Notes under the pieces: generated by a model | The model's database searches: none | What the model saw: only the letters and a program-made list of their open reading frames with translations | What the model was told of the DNA's origin: nothing | In this document: positions 23,946 to 33,638 of the stretch, piece by piece | Layout: each line of letters opens with the position of its first letter | Numbering within the stretch: position 1 is the first letter of the stretch | Source: an uncultured Gammaproteobacteria bacterium | GTDB taxonomy: Bacteria; Pseudomonadota; Gammaproteobacteria; HK1 | Reading direction: 5' to 3' | Length of the DNA: 64,000 bases | NCBI GenBank assembly: GCA_958295465.1 | Contig: OY282353.1 | Location: 5,385,001 to 5,449,000 of the forward strand | Made by a program: the position numbers and the translations under genes

Positions 23946-25235
23946 TCAGGCGCTCAGGAACTCCGTCCAGCGCTTCACGAGGTAGTCGTTCTCGTCCATG
24001 AGCGAGTTCCACACCGCGATGTTGCTGAAGCGGTCCCAGTACGAGCCGCCGTCGCGGACCTCGCCCTTCTCGACGATGATGGTGCCGAACGGGTCCGGCA
24101 GTTCCTTCGCGGCCGGCTTGCCCTCGTACCAGAAGTCCCATTCATCGGGCTCCAGGTGCTTCTTCACGTTCTCCGGCACCGACATGTAGTACCCCTGCCG
24201 GGCGACGAATGCCCCGGCCCAGCCGTCGAGCCACCAGTTGATGTACTCATAGGCTTGATCCAGCGCCTTGCCGGTCGCCCTGGCCGAGATCGAGCAGCCG
24301 CCGTGCCAGCCCCGCATCCCCTCTTTCGGGGAGGCGTAGACGCAGGGCACGCCCTCGGCCTTGATCGCGGTGACCGCCGGCGACCACATGCTCTCCAGGA
24401 CCACCTCCCCGCTCACCATCAGGTTCACGGACTGTCCGAAGGTCTCCCAGAAGGCCCGGAAGTGGCCTTCCTCCTTCTTCGCGATGAGGAAGTCGATGAG
24501 GAAGTCGATCTCCTCGCGGGTCATGTTGCCCTTGTCCTTGAACTGGTAGGCCCCGAGCCCTTCGACGGCCAGGGCCGCGTCCATGACCCCGATCTGGGGA
24601 ACGTTGAGGAGGGCGACCGCGCCCTTGAAGTCTTCGCTGAACAGCTCCGCCCAGCTCTCGATGGGCCGGCCGGTGTCGTCGGGGTTGTAGCCGAGGGAGT
24701 CGGCGTTGTGCCAGCCGGGCACCATGGTGACGTAGCGCGACGGCCCTTCGACGTACTTCCCGTTCTCGTCCACCCAAAGGTGGCGGAACGGCGCGTCCCC
24801 TTGCCCGGGGTTGGACTCCGGCGTCAGCCGCCCGGTCTTGGAAAGATCGGTGACCTTGTCCCAGTCGCGTATGCGCTGGGTGTCGATGGGCTGCCACACC
24901 CCGGCCGGCCACATCACGTCCATGTCGTTGTAGTAGCCCTCCGCGACCTCGTACTGGTCGTTCTGGTTCAGCATCTTGCCGAACATCGCGCCGTAGCCCA
25001 GCGCCTGGCCCCTGACCGTGAATCCGAGATCCCTGGACGCCTGGGCCTGGATCTCGTTGATGACGCTGACCCCCAGGCCGACGGAGCGGATGGGGTCGGC
25101 CGCACGCACGATCGCGGGGAATGCGGTGATCGCGGCGCCCGCCGCCGCGGCTCTGGCGGACGTCCCCAGGAACTCGCGCCGGTGGATCCGTTTCGATTGC
25201 GTTCCGCCGGATTTATCCTCATGCTTGGTCTTCAT
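23946..25235 (-). CDS. Extracellular polyamine-type substrate-binding protein (Tat-exported)
   Basis: 429 residues with a twin-arginine signal: RIHRREFLGTSARAAAAG (RR at 19-20) and a likely cut after AIVRAAD. The mature part has PotD/PotF-like features such as DVMWPAGVWQP, LNVPQIGVMDAAL and EYINWWLDGWAG near the end. It begins the operon and is transcribed away from the dihydropyrimidinase gene. No ATPase gene (PotA) is visible in this window; either it lies elsewhere or it was displaced when the defence island arrived next to the last permease. Confidence 0.88.
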   Translation of the reverse strand: MKTKHEDKSGGTQSKRIHRREFLGTSARAAAAGAAITAFPAIVRAADPIRSVGLGVSVINEIQAQASRDLGFTVRGQALGYGAMFGKMLNQNDQYEVAEGYYNDMDVMWPAGVWQPIDTQRIRDWDKVTDLSKTGRLTPESNPGQGDAPFRHLWVDENGKYVEGPSRYVTMVPGWHNADSLGYNPDDTGRPIESWAELFSEDFKGAVALLNVPQIGVMDAALAVEGLGAYQFKDKGNMTREEIDFLIDFLIAKKEEGHFRAFWETFGQSVNLMVSGEVVLESMWSPAVTAIKAEGVPCVYASPKEGMRGWHGGCSISARATGKALDQAYEYINWWLDGWAGAFVARQGYYMSVPENVKKHLEPDEWDFWYEGKPAAKELPDPFGTIIVEKGEVRDGGSYWDRFSNIAVWNSLMDENDYLVKRWTEFLSA

Positions 25236-25434
25236 CGTGTCTCTCCTCTCACTTGAGAACCGCCGACAGGCGGTGATGCCCGGCTGGGCGAAGTGTTCGC
25301 GCCGCCGGCATTACGCCGGCCGCATCAGCCGAGTGGTCAGGGAACCTTAGCGCAACGTCACGGGATATGGAATTGCGGACCGAATGCAGGAATCGCCGGC
25401 GGACGGGCCGTCGATGCAGGGTTGGATACAAGCG

Positions 25435-26832
25435 ATGAGCGTGCTGATCAAGAACGGAAGAATCGTCACCGCGGTCGACGACTACCACGCGGACGTCTTC
25501 ATCAACGACGAGACCGTCACCCTGATCGGCCGCGACCTGGTGATCGACGCCGACACCGTGATCGACGCATCGGGGAGGCTTGTGATACCGGGCGGGATCG
25601 ACCCCCATACCCACATCGAGATGCCGTTCGCCGGAACGGTGACCTCGGACACCTTCGAGACCGGCACCCGCGCCGCCGCATACGGCGGGACGACCTGCAT
25701 CGTGGACTTCGCGATCCAGTCGCGGGGCACGTCCGCCATCGAGGCGCTCGACACCTGGCATGCGAAGGCGGCGGGCCGGACCGCGATCGACTACGCCTTC
25801 CACATGATCATCACCGATCTCCCCGCGCACCGGGTCCAGGAGATGCGCCGCCTCGCGGACGAGGGGGTGACGAGCTACAAGCTGTTCATGGCCTATCCGG
25901 GGGTGATGCTGTCCGACGACGCGACCATCTTCAGGGCGCTGCGCAAGGCGGGCGAGGACGGCACCCTGGTGTGCATGCACGCGGAGAACGGGGTCGTCAT
26001 CGACGAGCTGGTGCGGATCGCCCTGGAGCAGGGAGAGATCGCCCCCCGGCAGCATGCCCTGACCCGTCCCACCCGCCTGGAGGCGGAGGGCGCGCACCGC
26101 GCGCTGGCCATCGCGGAGGTGGCCCGGGCGCCCGTCTACATCGTGCACCTGAGCTGCTACGACGCGCTGCACGAGCTGCGCCAGGCCCAGGCGCGGGGGG
26201 TCATGGCGCACGCCGAGACCTGCCCCCAGTACCTGCTGCTCGACGTGGATGCCTACGACGCGCCGGGCTTCGACGGCGCGAAGTACGTGGTCACTCCGCC
26301 GCTGCGCGAGTCGTGGAACCAGGACGAGCTGTGGCGCGGACTGCGCTTCGGGGCGCTCGACGTCATCTCCACCGATCACTGCCCGTTCTGCATGAAGGAG
26401 CAGAAGGCGCTGGGCCGGGACGATTTCAGCAGGATCCCGAACGGGGGACCCGGCATCGAGAACCGCATGAGCCTCATCTACCACCACGGCGTGGGCGCGG
26501 GCCGGATCAACCTCAACCGGTTCGTGGAGCTGACCTCCACCGCGGCCGCGAAGATCTTCGGCCTGTTCCCGAAGAAGGGCACCATCGCGGTCGGGAGCGA
26601 CGCCGACGTCGTCATCTTCGATCCGGAGCGGGAGGAGACCATCAGCGTCCACAACCCGAGGACCCACCACATGAACATCGACTACTCCGCGTACGAGGGC
26701 TTCAGGGTCAAGGGGTACACCGAGACGGTGCTGTCCCGGGGCAAGGTGGTCATCGACCGCGGCGAGTACGTGGGCCGCGCGGGGGACGGCGCGTTCGTCA
26801 GGCGGGGCCCCTATGGCGGTGCCCACGCATGA
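25435..26832 (+). CDS. hydA: Dihydropyrimidinase / hydantoinase
   Basis: 465 residues from ATG 25435 (MSVLIKNGRIVTAVDDYHAD); earlier in-frame ATGs at 25384 and 25414 add non-conserved residues. It belongs to the cyclic amidohydrolases: GGIDPHTHIEMPF gives the HxH metal pair, VTSYKLFMAYPG the carboxylated Lys, then VCMHAENG, YIVHLSC and DVISTDHCPF supply the remaining metal ligands. The enzyme opens dihydropyrimidine or hydantoin rings. It is divergent from the binding-protein gene, sharing a ~200-base promoter region. Its stop overlaps the next ATG (ATGA, 26829-26832). Confidence 0.93.
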   Translation: MSVLIKNGRIVTAVDDYHADVFINDETVTLIGRDLVIDADTVIDASGRLVIPGGIDPHTHIEMPFAGTVTSDTFETGTRAAAYGGTTCIVDFAIQSRGTSAIEALDTWHAKAAGRTAIDYAFHMIITDLPAHRVQEMRRLADEGVTSYKLFMAYPGVMLSDDATIFRALRKAGEDGTLVCMHAENGVVIDELVRIALEQGEIAPRQHALTRPTRLEAEGAHRALAIAEVARAPVYIVHLSCYDALHELRQAQARGVMAHAETCPQYLLLDVDAYDAPGFDGAKYVVTPPLRESWNQDELWRGLRFGALDVISTDHCPFCMKEQKALGRDDFSRIPNGGPGIENRMSLIYHHGVGAGRINLNRFVELTSTAAAKIFGLFPKKGTIAVGSDADVVIFDPEREETISVHNPRTHHMNIDYSAYEGFRVKGYTETVLSRGKVVIDRGEYVGRAGDGAFVRRGPYGGAHA

Positions 26833-27245
26833 ACGGCAACGGCGGCAACGGCGGCAACGGCAGCGGCGACGGTAGCGGCGGCAACGGTGGTAACGGTGGT
26901 ACCGCCGGGGCCGGCGCCGCCGACGGTCGAACGGGGGGGACCCCGCTCTACACCGTCAAGTGGCCCAAGGCCGCCGCGCACACGACCAAGAGCGTCTCCG
27001 GGGTCCTGGTCGAGGGCAACGTGCGCGGCCAGCTCGCACTGCACTTCTACAACGAAGTCCGCGAGCTGGAGCCCCGGATCGCGTACATGGAGGATGGATC
27101 GCGCGCCGCTCCCTCGCGACCGGTCACCTACGTGCGCGAGATCACCGATTCGATCCTGCTGGCCGGCTCCACCGCCCGCCAGCTCCGCGACGTTCTCGAC
27201 GAGTTCCTGTCCGTATCACCGCGCGAGCAGCCTTCGGACCCCTGA
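26829..27245 (+). CDS. Small protein of unknown function with Gly/Asn-rich N-terminus
   Basis: 138 residues, coupled to the dihydropyrimidinase gene by an ATGA overlap. The first ~38 residues are Gly/Asn-rich (NGNGGNGGNGSGDGSGGNGG) from a GGCAACGGC-type DNA repeat and are probably disordered. The rest (VKWPKAAAHTTKSVSGVLVE, then LALHFYNEVRELEPRIAYME and SILLAGSTARQLRDVLDEFL) looks like one compact alpha/beta domain. I do not recognise the family. Coupling suggests it works with the hydantoinase or its transporter. Confidence 0.7.
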   Translation: MNGNGGNGGNGSGDGSGGNGGNGGTAGAGAADGRTGGTPLYTVKWPKAAAHTTKSVSGVLVEGNVRGQLALHFYNEVRELEPRIAYMEDGSRAAPSRPVTYVREITDSILLAGSTARQLRDVLDEFLSVSPREQPSDP

Positions 27246-27464
27246 AGCGCAGGGATCGGGGGCTTCCGCCTGTAGTGCTCTCCTCCTCTTGCCGCCTTCT
27301 TCTCCCCGTGCCGAGGGGAAGGGCACGCGCCACTACTCCTCCGTTCTTCCTCGAGCGTTCCCCGGCAAGCCCACCGCACCTCATCCGCTTCGCGCCCGCC
27401 GGTCCGAGGCCGATTCGCCGCCGGCATCGAAGGCGCCGTGTCGGGCCTCGCGGCGGCGCCGGAC

Positions 27465-27932
27465 TCAAGCGGCGCGGGTCTCCGTGCGGATGACCTTCAA
27501 CAACCAGAAGATCACGCAGAAGAGCGCGGTCAGCACCACCAGCGCGACCACCGCGCCGAGCCGCTTCCCGAACTCGGCGTCCACCAGATGGCCTTCTCCC
27601 AGCAGATACACGCAGAGGATCTGAAGCGACTGCAAGGTGGCGCCGCCACTGAGCAGGATGGCGATGAAGGTCGAGCCGCGCAACGAGCTCAGCACCATCA
27701 CGTCGACGCTGTGCTGCCGGGCGACGTGCAGCCGGTAGGCATGCCAGTGGAACATGCAGAACCCGACGATGCCGACGATCAGCGCGGCCCAGAAGATGAC
27801 GTTGCTGAAGCTGATCCCGTTGAGCACGAGCACGAAGAGCTGCTCGAAGGGCGCATAGTAGTACAGGAAGATCAGCACGATGATGAACAGGACGAAACCG
27901 ACGACGGTCCAGAACCAATGCCAGCCACTCAT
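27465..27932 (-). CDS. Small integral membrane protein, unknown function
   Basis: 155 residues from ATG 27932 (MSGWHWFWTVVGFVLFII) with GGAG about 9 bases upstream. About four membrane helices are visible (9-30, 38-60, 75-100, 130-150), with FCMFHWHAYRLHVARQHSVD in a loop. A longer frame to 28013 adds non-conserved residues. It follows another membrane protein gene on the same strand. No family is recognised. Confidence 0.75.
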   Translation of the reverse strand: MSGWHWFWTVVGFVLFIIVLIFLYYYAPFEQLFVLVLNGISFSNVIFWAALIVGIVGFCMFHWHAYRLHVARQHSVDVMVLSSLRGSTFIAILLSGGATLQSLQILCVYLLGEGHLVDAEFGKRLGAVVALVVLTALFCVIFWLLKVIRTETRAA

Positions 27933-28058
27933 GATGATCTCCGAATGGTCCGTCGCCCGACCAGACACCGCCGGAACCGGACTCTCCGAATCCCCGCGGT
28001 CGCGGGAATCCACCGGCCACGAAAAATGCTTCCGTCATTCTTGCACAATGACATCATC

Positions 28059-29096
28059 CTATTCGACGCCCGGAACCGCGACGATCAGGAAGATCGCATA
28101 CAGGACCACGAACAGCACGTCCTTGACGGCCGGAACGGCGTGGCCCCGATTGTCCCTCAGCACGAGGAAGGTGACGATCTCGAGGACGAAGAACGCCAGC
28201 GCCAGGAAGAACACCGGCCATACGGTACTCCACCAGGTCAGCCCGGCCGACACCTCGATCTCATGAACCCACCGCCACAGCACGAGCAGCAACGGCAGGA
28301 GGGTGAGATACCCGAAGCCCACGAGAAACCGGCCTCGCATCGAGGTCCGGTCGAGGCACCAGAACACGAGGAAGAACGCCGCGATGTGCACCATGTCCCA
28401 GAAGAACCCGCGGTAGGCGTCGCGGGCCTCGAGCTGCTCGAGGTTGAGGAACCCCAGGATGAGGGCGATCAGGATGACGTCGCATAGCAGCCACTCACGG
28501 AACCCTTCCGTCCGGGACTTCGGTGTCCAGCTTCGCGTAGCCTTGTCGAACAGGAGGACGATCGCCACCGCGACGGCGGCGGGATAGAGCACCCGTCCCA
28601 CGAGATCGGCCCGCGCCGCGGGATCCAGGTACACCCACCCGAGCAACAGTATTCCGACTACGAGGAGCAGCAGGCCGGCGAGTCGCGAGCCGGCGGGGTC
28701 CCGCACCGTCCCGGGCTCCGAGGCACCGCTTCCGCGTCCCGGAGACACCCCGCCGGTCGTCGGCGGGCGCGCCAGCAGAAACACCAGGAGGAACAGCAAC
28801 GAGAGCGCGGCCACCGCGAGCATCACGCCCAGGAACAGGTCGGAGCGCGTCCCGGCCCGCCAGCCCTCGGCCACCATGTCGCCGGAGGCCAGCCGGACCC
28901 CGAAGGAGACCACGAGGATCACCAGCGCCGCCAGGAGCACGGCCGCGAGCAGGATCTCGTACCAGCTCGGGTTCGCGCGTGCCGCCGGGCCGGGCAAGGG
29001 CCGTCGGGCGCGTCCCAGGCGAACCGCCGCCACGATCACCAGGACCGCGGCGACCACCGCCAGCAACACCAGCGCGACGATGCCGAGTGTGCTCAA
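28059..29096 (-). CDS. Polytopic membrane protein, unknown function
   Basis: 345 residues with about eight or nine hydrophobic helices. There is a linker (PPTTGGVSPGRGSGASEPG) between the first three helices and the rest, and a conserved-looking WCLDRTSMRGRFLVGFGYL segment. No transporter or enzyme signature is seen. It probably forms an operon with the small membrane protein downstream (127-base gap). Confidence 0.72.
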   Translation of the reverse strand: MSTLGIVALVLLAVVAAVLVIVAAVRLGRARRPLPGPAARANPSWYEILLAAVLLAALVILVVSFGVRLASGDMVAEGWRAGTRSDLFLGVMLAVAALSLLFLLVFLLARPPTTGGVSPGRGSGASEPGTVRDPAGSRLAGLLLLVVGILLLGWVYLDPAARADLVGRVLYPAAVAVAIVLLFDKATRSWTPKSRTEGFREWLLCDVILIALILGFLNLEQLEARDAYRGFFWDMVHIAAFFLVFWCLDRTSMRGRFLVGFGYLTLLPLLLVLWRWVHEIEVSAGLTWWSTVWPVFFLALAFFVLEIVTFLVLRDNRGHAVPAVKDVLFVVLYAIFLIVAVPGVE

Positions 29097-29251
29097 CGCC
29101 CTTCCCCGGGAGCCCCGGCCTCGATCTTGCCGCGGGAACCGGGCGGAGCTACCCGGCCCGGTGGAATCCGTGCGCCCGCGGGCGCCGTGGACGGGCCGCC
29201 GGCCGATGCTCGGTCGCCGTTTCCGTCACCGTGGAGATCCTGCCATCCCGG

Positions 29252-29941
29252 TCAGCCGGAACCGGAGCCGGAGTACGTCGGGCGGGGCGTCAGCATCCTC
29301 CGGACCTCGTCCTCGGAGATGTCGATGACGTGGTCGGCGAGCTGCGCAACCTCGCGGGAGACGCTGATGCGTTTCGGGGTGGCGACGAGCACCCGGGTCC
29401 CGAAGTCCTGCGATGCGCGAATCACCTCGGCGAAGTCACGGTCGCCGGCAACGAGCACCATGGTCTCGCACACCGACCGGCCGGCGAGGCGCACCATGTC
29501 CAGCGCGATCAGGGTGTCCACGCCCTTCTGTTGACGGTTGGGCCGGAACGTCCAGTGCCGGTCGAACTCGGCCAGCAAGTCCTCCGGCGCCATGCCGAGG
29601 CCGACCGCCGTGGATTCCAGTGCGCGCCGGATCGGCTGCTCGAGCGGAGACGCCCCTTCCGCGATATGTCCCAGGCGAAGCTGCAGGCCGGGGGTGAGTG
29701 CAATCGCATCGAAGAAGGATCGCTGCCCGACGTAGTTGGAATGGGCGGGGTCGAAGGCGCTGTCGTACCAATAGGCGCGAAGGAAAGTCTGGTCGAGCGA
29801 CTCCTGGCGCGCCAGGTAGCGGCACCAACCGACCACCGCCAGCGCATCGGGACGAACCCCCTTCGGAGATTGCCCGATCGCCTTGGCGCCCTCGGCTCGC
29901 AGGAAGCTCGCGTCGATGAATCCGGCGTATGTGCCCGACAT
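29252..29941 (-). CDS. NYN-domain (LabA/DUF88-like) RNase
   Basis: 229 residues from ATG 29941 (MSGTYAGFIDASFLRAEG). NYN/PIN-like acidic residues: FIDASFL near the N-terminus, QKGVDTLIALDMVRLA in the middle and LVAGDRDFAEVIRASQ later. Such proteins are probable single-strand ribonucleases. A further 15 in-frame codons upstream lack homology. It stands alone between a membrane protein and an enoyl-CoA hydratase. Confidence 0.85.
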   Translation of the reverse strand: MSGTYAGFIDASFLRAEGAKAIGQSPKGVRPDALAVVGWCRYLARQESLDQTFLRAYWYDSAFDPAHSNYVGQRSFFDAIALTPGLQLRLGHIAEGASPLEQPIRRALESTAVGLGMAPEDLLAEFDRHWTFRPNRQQKGVDTLIALDMVRLAGRSVCETMVLVAGDRDFAEVIRASQDFGTRVLVATPKRISVSREVAQLADHVIDISEDEVRRMLTPRPTYSGSGSG

Positions 29942-30073
29942 TCGCAAATCCAGTGAAGAAAACAGGCCCCGGCAAGGCACACGCAACGAAGTGGTGATGG
30001 ACCAGAGCGTCCCGACCGGGACACTGCCAGTGTATCAGCGGGCCGATCTCATGCAACCGCGCGGGAGGGACCG

Positions 30074-30934
30074 TCAATCCTCCGGCCGCTCGCCGTAGTC
30101 CCGCCAGGGCGCATCGCGCTCCCTGACGGCTTCGCGAAAGCCCTTCTCCGCGAACGACTCGGTCCATCGGTACGCCTCTTCCGTGTGGCGGGTGATGCCG
30201 TCGAACAAGGTGCCGATGAGTTGCGTGGTGCGCAGCCCCATGTTCTCGAACGCCTGGTTGATCAGCAGCTTGTTGAGCGCAAGCTGGTTGGCGGGGATGT
30301 GCCGGAAGCGCCGCGCGTCGGCCTCGATCAGCTCCGCCAGCTCATCGGGAGGGGAGACGTGGGCCACCAGCCCGATACGGTGCGCGGTCTGCGCATCGAT
30401 CGCGCGGCCGGTCAGAAGGAACTGCTTGGCGTGCTCGAGGCCGAGCCGGTATACCCAGAGCATCGTCGTCGGCGTGCCGTAGATGCGGCTCGGGGCGTAG
30501 CCGATGTGCGCATCGCTCGCCATGTACAACTGGTCGCAGCAGAGCGCGAGATCGGTCGCCCCGCCGATCGCCCAGCCCCGTACCTCTCCCAGCACCGGCT
30601 TCGGACACTCCCAGATCCGCATGAAGCGCTTGACGTTGTGGCCCATGAAGGCGAGGTCCCTGACCGGATCCCACGCCCCCTCGCGGGTCTCGACGTCCGG
30701 CGCTCCATAGGGCACGTCCCACTCGCCGCCATGGGTCAGGTCGTAGCCGGCGGTAAACGTATCCCCCACGCCGCGCAGCACGACCGCGGCCACCTCCTTC
30801 GAGCGGCCCGCCGCGTCGATCCCGTCCGCGATGCCGCGCACGACGCTCTCCGTCAACGTATTCTTCTTCTCCGGGCGATTGATCGCGATGATCGCGATCC
30901 CGTCGACTTCCTCGTAGAGCACCTCTTCGGCCAT
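30074..30934 (-). CDS. Enoyl-CoA hydratase/isomerase family protein (crotonase)
   Basis: 286 residues. Crotonase features: AIIAINRPEKKNTLTE near the start, FTAGYDLTHGG (first oxyanion-hole segment) and GWAIGGATDLALCCDQLYMA (second oxyanion-hole segment), then GYAPSRIYGTP. It acts on acyl-CoA thioesters, but the precise reaction cannot be read. A ribosome site GAGGAGAACC precedes the ATG. Confidence 0.9.
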   Translation of the reverse strand: MAEEVLYEEVDGIAIIAINRPEKKNTLTESVVRGIADGIDAAGRSKEVAAVVLRGVGDTFTAGYDLTHGGEWDVPYGAPDVETREGAWDPVRDLAFMGHNVKRFMRIWECPKPVLGEVRGWAIGGATDLALCCDQLYMASDAHIGYAPSRIYGTPTTMLWVYRLGLEHAKQFLLTGRAIDAQTAHRIGLVAHVSPPDELAELIEADARRFRHIPANQLALNKLLINQAFENMGLRTTQLIGTLFDGITRHTEEAYRWTESFAEKGFREAVRERDAPWRDYGERPED

Positions 30935-31055
30935 CGCTGGTTCTCCTCGTCACCGGGTCGCCGATGCGATCCTCGACGGCGCAGGCGCCGGGTGTATCGA
31001 ATCGACCGGGCGTCCACGAGCGCCCGGATCCCGCCTCCGGTCCGGGGGCCGCCGG

Positions 31056-31580
31056 TCATGCGTGGCGCCTGCCTTCCAGCCCCAGCAGGCGATCCAGGGA
31101 CCAGGCGCCGGGACCGCATGCGACCAGGGCGAGCAGCACCACCGCCCACCACATGGCGGGATTCCACCAGTGGCTCCAGGTGGGGAACACCGCGAGCTGG
31201 ATGAACAGCGTCATTCCGAACAGCCCGAGCGCGGCGAGCCGGCTCAGCAATCCGGCCACCAGCAACACCGGCAACGCGATTTCCATGATTCCGGCCATCA
31301 CCGCCAGGGCCTTGACCGCCGAGACAATCGCCGACCCTTCGGTGTATTCGAGGGTCGTGGGGTCGCAAAGCTGCAATGCTCCGGGCCGCGGGGGATCGGG
31401 ACAGAAGAATTCGTAGAGGAACAGATCGTACTTGTCCTTGTTGAATTGCAGGAAGCCGTTCCACTTCGTCAGGCCGGACTCCCAGAACACCTTGGCGCCG
31501 GCCAGCCTCAGAGCCAGCAAGGCGAGGGGTTCCAGCCACCCGCCGGCCCGAACGATCAGAGCGTGGTATGACGATGTCAT
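31056..31580 (-). CDS. DoxX family membrane protein in the bufferin operon
   Basis: 174 residues, four membrane helices; LALRLAGAKVFWESGLTKW is a typical DoxX opening and MTLFIQLAVFPTWSHWWNP the later conserved part. DoxX proteins regularly end bufferin (bufA-B-C) operons. It follows the DUF2063 gene with ~114 bases between. Confidence 0.88.
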   Translation of the reverse strand: MTSSYHALIVRAGGWLEPLALLALRLAGAKVFWESGLTKWNGFLQFNKDKYDLFLYEFFCPDPPRPGALQLCDPTTLEYTEGSAIVSAVKALAVMAGIMEIALPVLLVAGLLSRLAALGLFGMTLFIQLAVFPTWSHWWNPAMWWAVVLLALVACGPGAWSLDRLLGLEGRRHA

Positions 31581-31694
31581 GATTCCGATACCCCCGGACG
31601 ATGTTCGGCGCCTGGATGCCGGTGCGGGTCGATTCCCGGTGCGGGTCGATTCGACGAGGAGACCGGACCGCCGAACTGCCCTCCCCGCCGGCCT

Positions 31695-32603
31695 TCAGTG
31701 CTCGAAGGTCAGCATCCGATAGTGCAACAGCGATGCGAAGGTCGCCACCGGATCGAACGTTGCGTCGATGTCGAGCGCGGCGCCGGCCGCCTCTCCACAT
31801 GGCCGTCCCGCCGCGACGCGGGTGAAGAACGAATGCTCGGGAGGCGTCAGGTCGCGGTAGAGCATTTCGGCGCCGCTGCGCCAGATCAGGACCCGTTGAG
31901 GCGTGCGCCGGACCTCGGTTCGCTGCCCGAGCCCGCCTTGGCGAAGCTCGCTCCATGCGTGGAGCACACGGTAGTCCAGCGACACCATGCGCACCCATGG
32001 CGAGAGTCGGCCGCACAGATTCATGAGCGCCTCGGCATCGGCGGGGACGTCGCCGGCCGGCCCGGGCGGCCCCGGACCATCCGGCCCCGGCGCCGGCTTT
32101 TCCGGCGGCGCGAGCCAGCGGCCGGGATTCTCGCGCGCCCCGGCATCGCCAGGGGCGTCGCCGGCGGGCACGGTCCCGGCCGCCGCGCCGCCGGGGTCCG
32201 GATCTTCGGCGAAACAGACCTCGGACCACGCGCGATCCAGGGTTGCGAACGACGCGAGCCAGCCGAGGCGATGCGTATCGCGTGCGTCTTCGATGAACCG
32301 GGGGAAGTCCTCGCCGTACTCCACCAGGCTGGCGGCACGGGGAGGGTGCGCTTCGACATAGGGGCGGGCGAGGGCCGGGAAGCGTTCTCCGCCGACGAGC
32401 CGTTCGACCGACGGATAGTTCGCTCGGAGCGCCTCGATACAGGCTCTGAGGAATCCGTTGCGATAGACCCGGAGCCGCGAGAGGTCGGCATCCCCGGCGC
32501 AAAACCCGGACAGCGCGCCGGCCGCGCCGGTACGCAGGTAGCGGGCGAACGCGGCGGTGTACTCGTCAAGCAACCGTCCGCTCCGGGACCGGGCCCGATG
32601 CAA
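31695..32603 (-). CDS. bufC: DUF2063 (HvfC/BufC-type) partner protein, bufA1 cluster
   Basis: Up to 302 residues. LRVYRNGFLRACIEALRANYP and VERLVGGERFPALARPY match the DUF2063 N-terminal domain, the partner of MNIO enzymes in bufferin clusters. A Pro/Gly-rich insert lies at about residues 145-185. No ATG exists; the frame opens at TTG 32603 (overlapping the MNIO gene by 38 bases) or TTG 32573 (8-base overlap). Confidence 0.85.
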   Translation of the reverse strand: MHRARSRSGRLLDEYTAAFARYLRTGAAGALSGFCAGDADLSRLRVYRNGFLRACIEALRANYPSVERLVGGERFPALARPYVEAHPPRAASLVEYGEDFPRFIEDARDTHRLGWLASFATLDRAWSEVCFAEDPDPGGAAAGTVPAGDAPGDAGARENPGRWLAPPEKPAPGPDGPGPPGPAGDVPADAEALMNLCGRLSPWVRMVSLDYRVLHAWSELRQGGLGQRTEVRRTPQRVLIWRSGAEMLYRDLTPPEHSFFTRVAAGRPCGEAAGAALDIDATFDPVATFASLLHYRMLTFEH

Positions 32604-33633
32604 CGGCCCGCTCGGGACCTGGATCCGGAAGCCGTCGCGCCAGCGCCGTCCCGGCCCGACGGCGCTCCTCCATCAGGGCTTCGAACGATGGCAGCTTGCC
32701 GTCACGCTCGAGCAGCACCGGTCTCGGGCCGAGGCGTGCAAGCGTGAAATCCAGGAGCTCCCAGACCGCCTCGCTCACCGGAGCGGCGTGGGTGTCGATC
32801 AGCAGTGCTTCGCCGAGGTTCTCGTCGGCTTCGTATCCGGCGACGTGGATCTCTTCGATCCGATCCCCCGAGAGGGCTTCGATGTACCGCGGGGGATCGA
32901 TACCGCAGTTGCGGGCGCTCAGGTACACGTTGTTCACGTCGAGCAGGAGGCCGCATCCGGTGCGTGCCGCGACCTCGTTCAGGAAGTCCGGCTCGTCCAT
33001 CTCGCTCACGAACGACAGGTAGTTGGCCGGGTTCTCGATCAGGATGCGGCGCCCGATCGCGCCCTGGTACCGGTCCACCCCTTCCACCAACCGCCGCAGC
33101 GCATCCCCGGTGCGGGGCAGGGGGAGGAGGTCCGCGAACCAGACGCCGCCCGCTCTCGACCAGACCGCATGTTCCGACACCAGCACCGGCTCGAACTCGT
33201 CCACCAGGCGCTTGACCGCCGACAGGTGCCGCGGCTCGGGTGGAGCCGGTCCGCCGAGCGACGCGCCGACGCCGTGGAAGCTCACCGGGAACGCTTCCCG
33301 GACCCGGCGCAACTGCGCAAGGCGCGGCCCGCCCGCCACCATGTAGTTCTCGGTATGGACCTCGAACCACAGCGAACGCTCGCGTTGCGCGAGCACGCTC
33401 TCGACGTGGGGCTGCCTGAGGCCGATCCCGGCGCCGATCGGGCCGGCGCCGCCGATCGTGCTCGACCCATCCAGTGCCGGCAGGAGGATGGATTCGCGGT
33501 GGGCGGGTGTGCTCCCGGCTCCGGGTTGCCGGGAGGCGCCTCCCGCGACGATCCGGCCATACCCGCCCATCGTGCCGGCCGCCGGACCACCCGAGCCGCT
33601 CACGGCACTCGACCGGTCCGGCGCCGGCGGCAC
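32566..33633 (-). CDS. bufB: MNIO (DUF692) peptide-modifying enzyme, bufA1 cluster
   Basis: 355 residues. The MNIO core is clear: GIGLRQPHVESVL, WFEVHTENYMVAGG, FHGVGASLGG and CGLLLDVNNVYLSARNCG. MNIO enzymes are iron-dependent oxidases that modify cysteines of RiPP precursors. The start is a GTG 5 bases after the bufA1 stop; the first ~65 residues are Gly/Pro-rich and not part of the core, so an internal start is possible. It overlaps the DUF2063 gene. Confidence 0.9.
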   Translation of the reverse strand: MPPAPDRSSAVSGSGGPAAGTMGGYGRIVAGGASRQPGAGSTPAHRESILLPALDGSSTIGGAGPIGAGIGLRQPHVESVLAQRERSLWFEVHTENYMVAGGPRLAQLRRVREAFPVSFHGVGASLGGPAPPEPRHLSAVKRLVDEFEPVLVSEHAVWSRAGGVWFADLLPLPRTGDALRRLVEGVDRYQGAIGRRILIENPANYLSFVSEMDEPDFLNEVAARTGCGLLLDVNNVYLSARNCGIDPPRYIEALSGDRIEEIHVAGYEADENLGEALLIDTHAAPVSEAVWELLDFTLARLGPRPVLLERDGKLPSFEALMEERRRAGTALARRLPDPGPERAVASGPVPERTVA

Positions 33634-33638
33634 TGCGC

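Noticed and set aside
25293..27245. 650-codon frame overlapping hydA on the same strand
   Set aside because: Only its last 139 codons (from ATG 26829) look like protein; the rest is the out-of-frame image of hydA.
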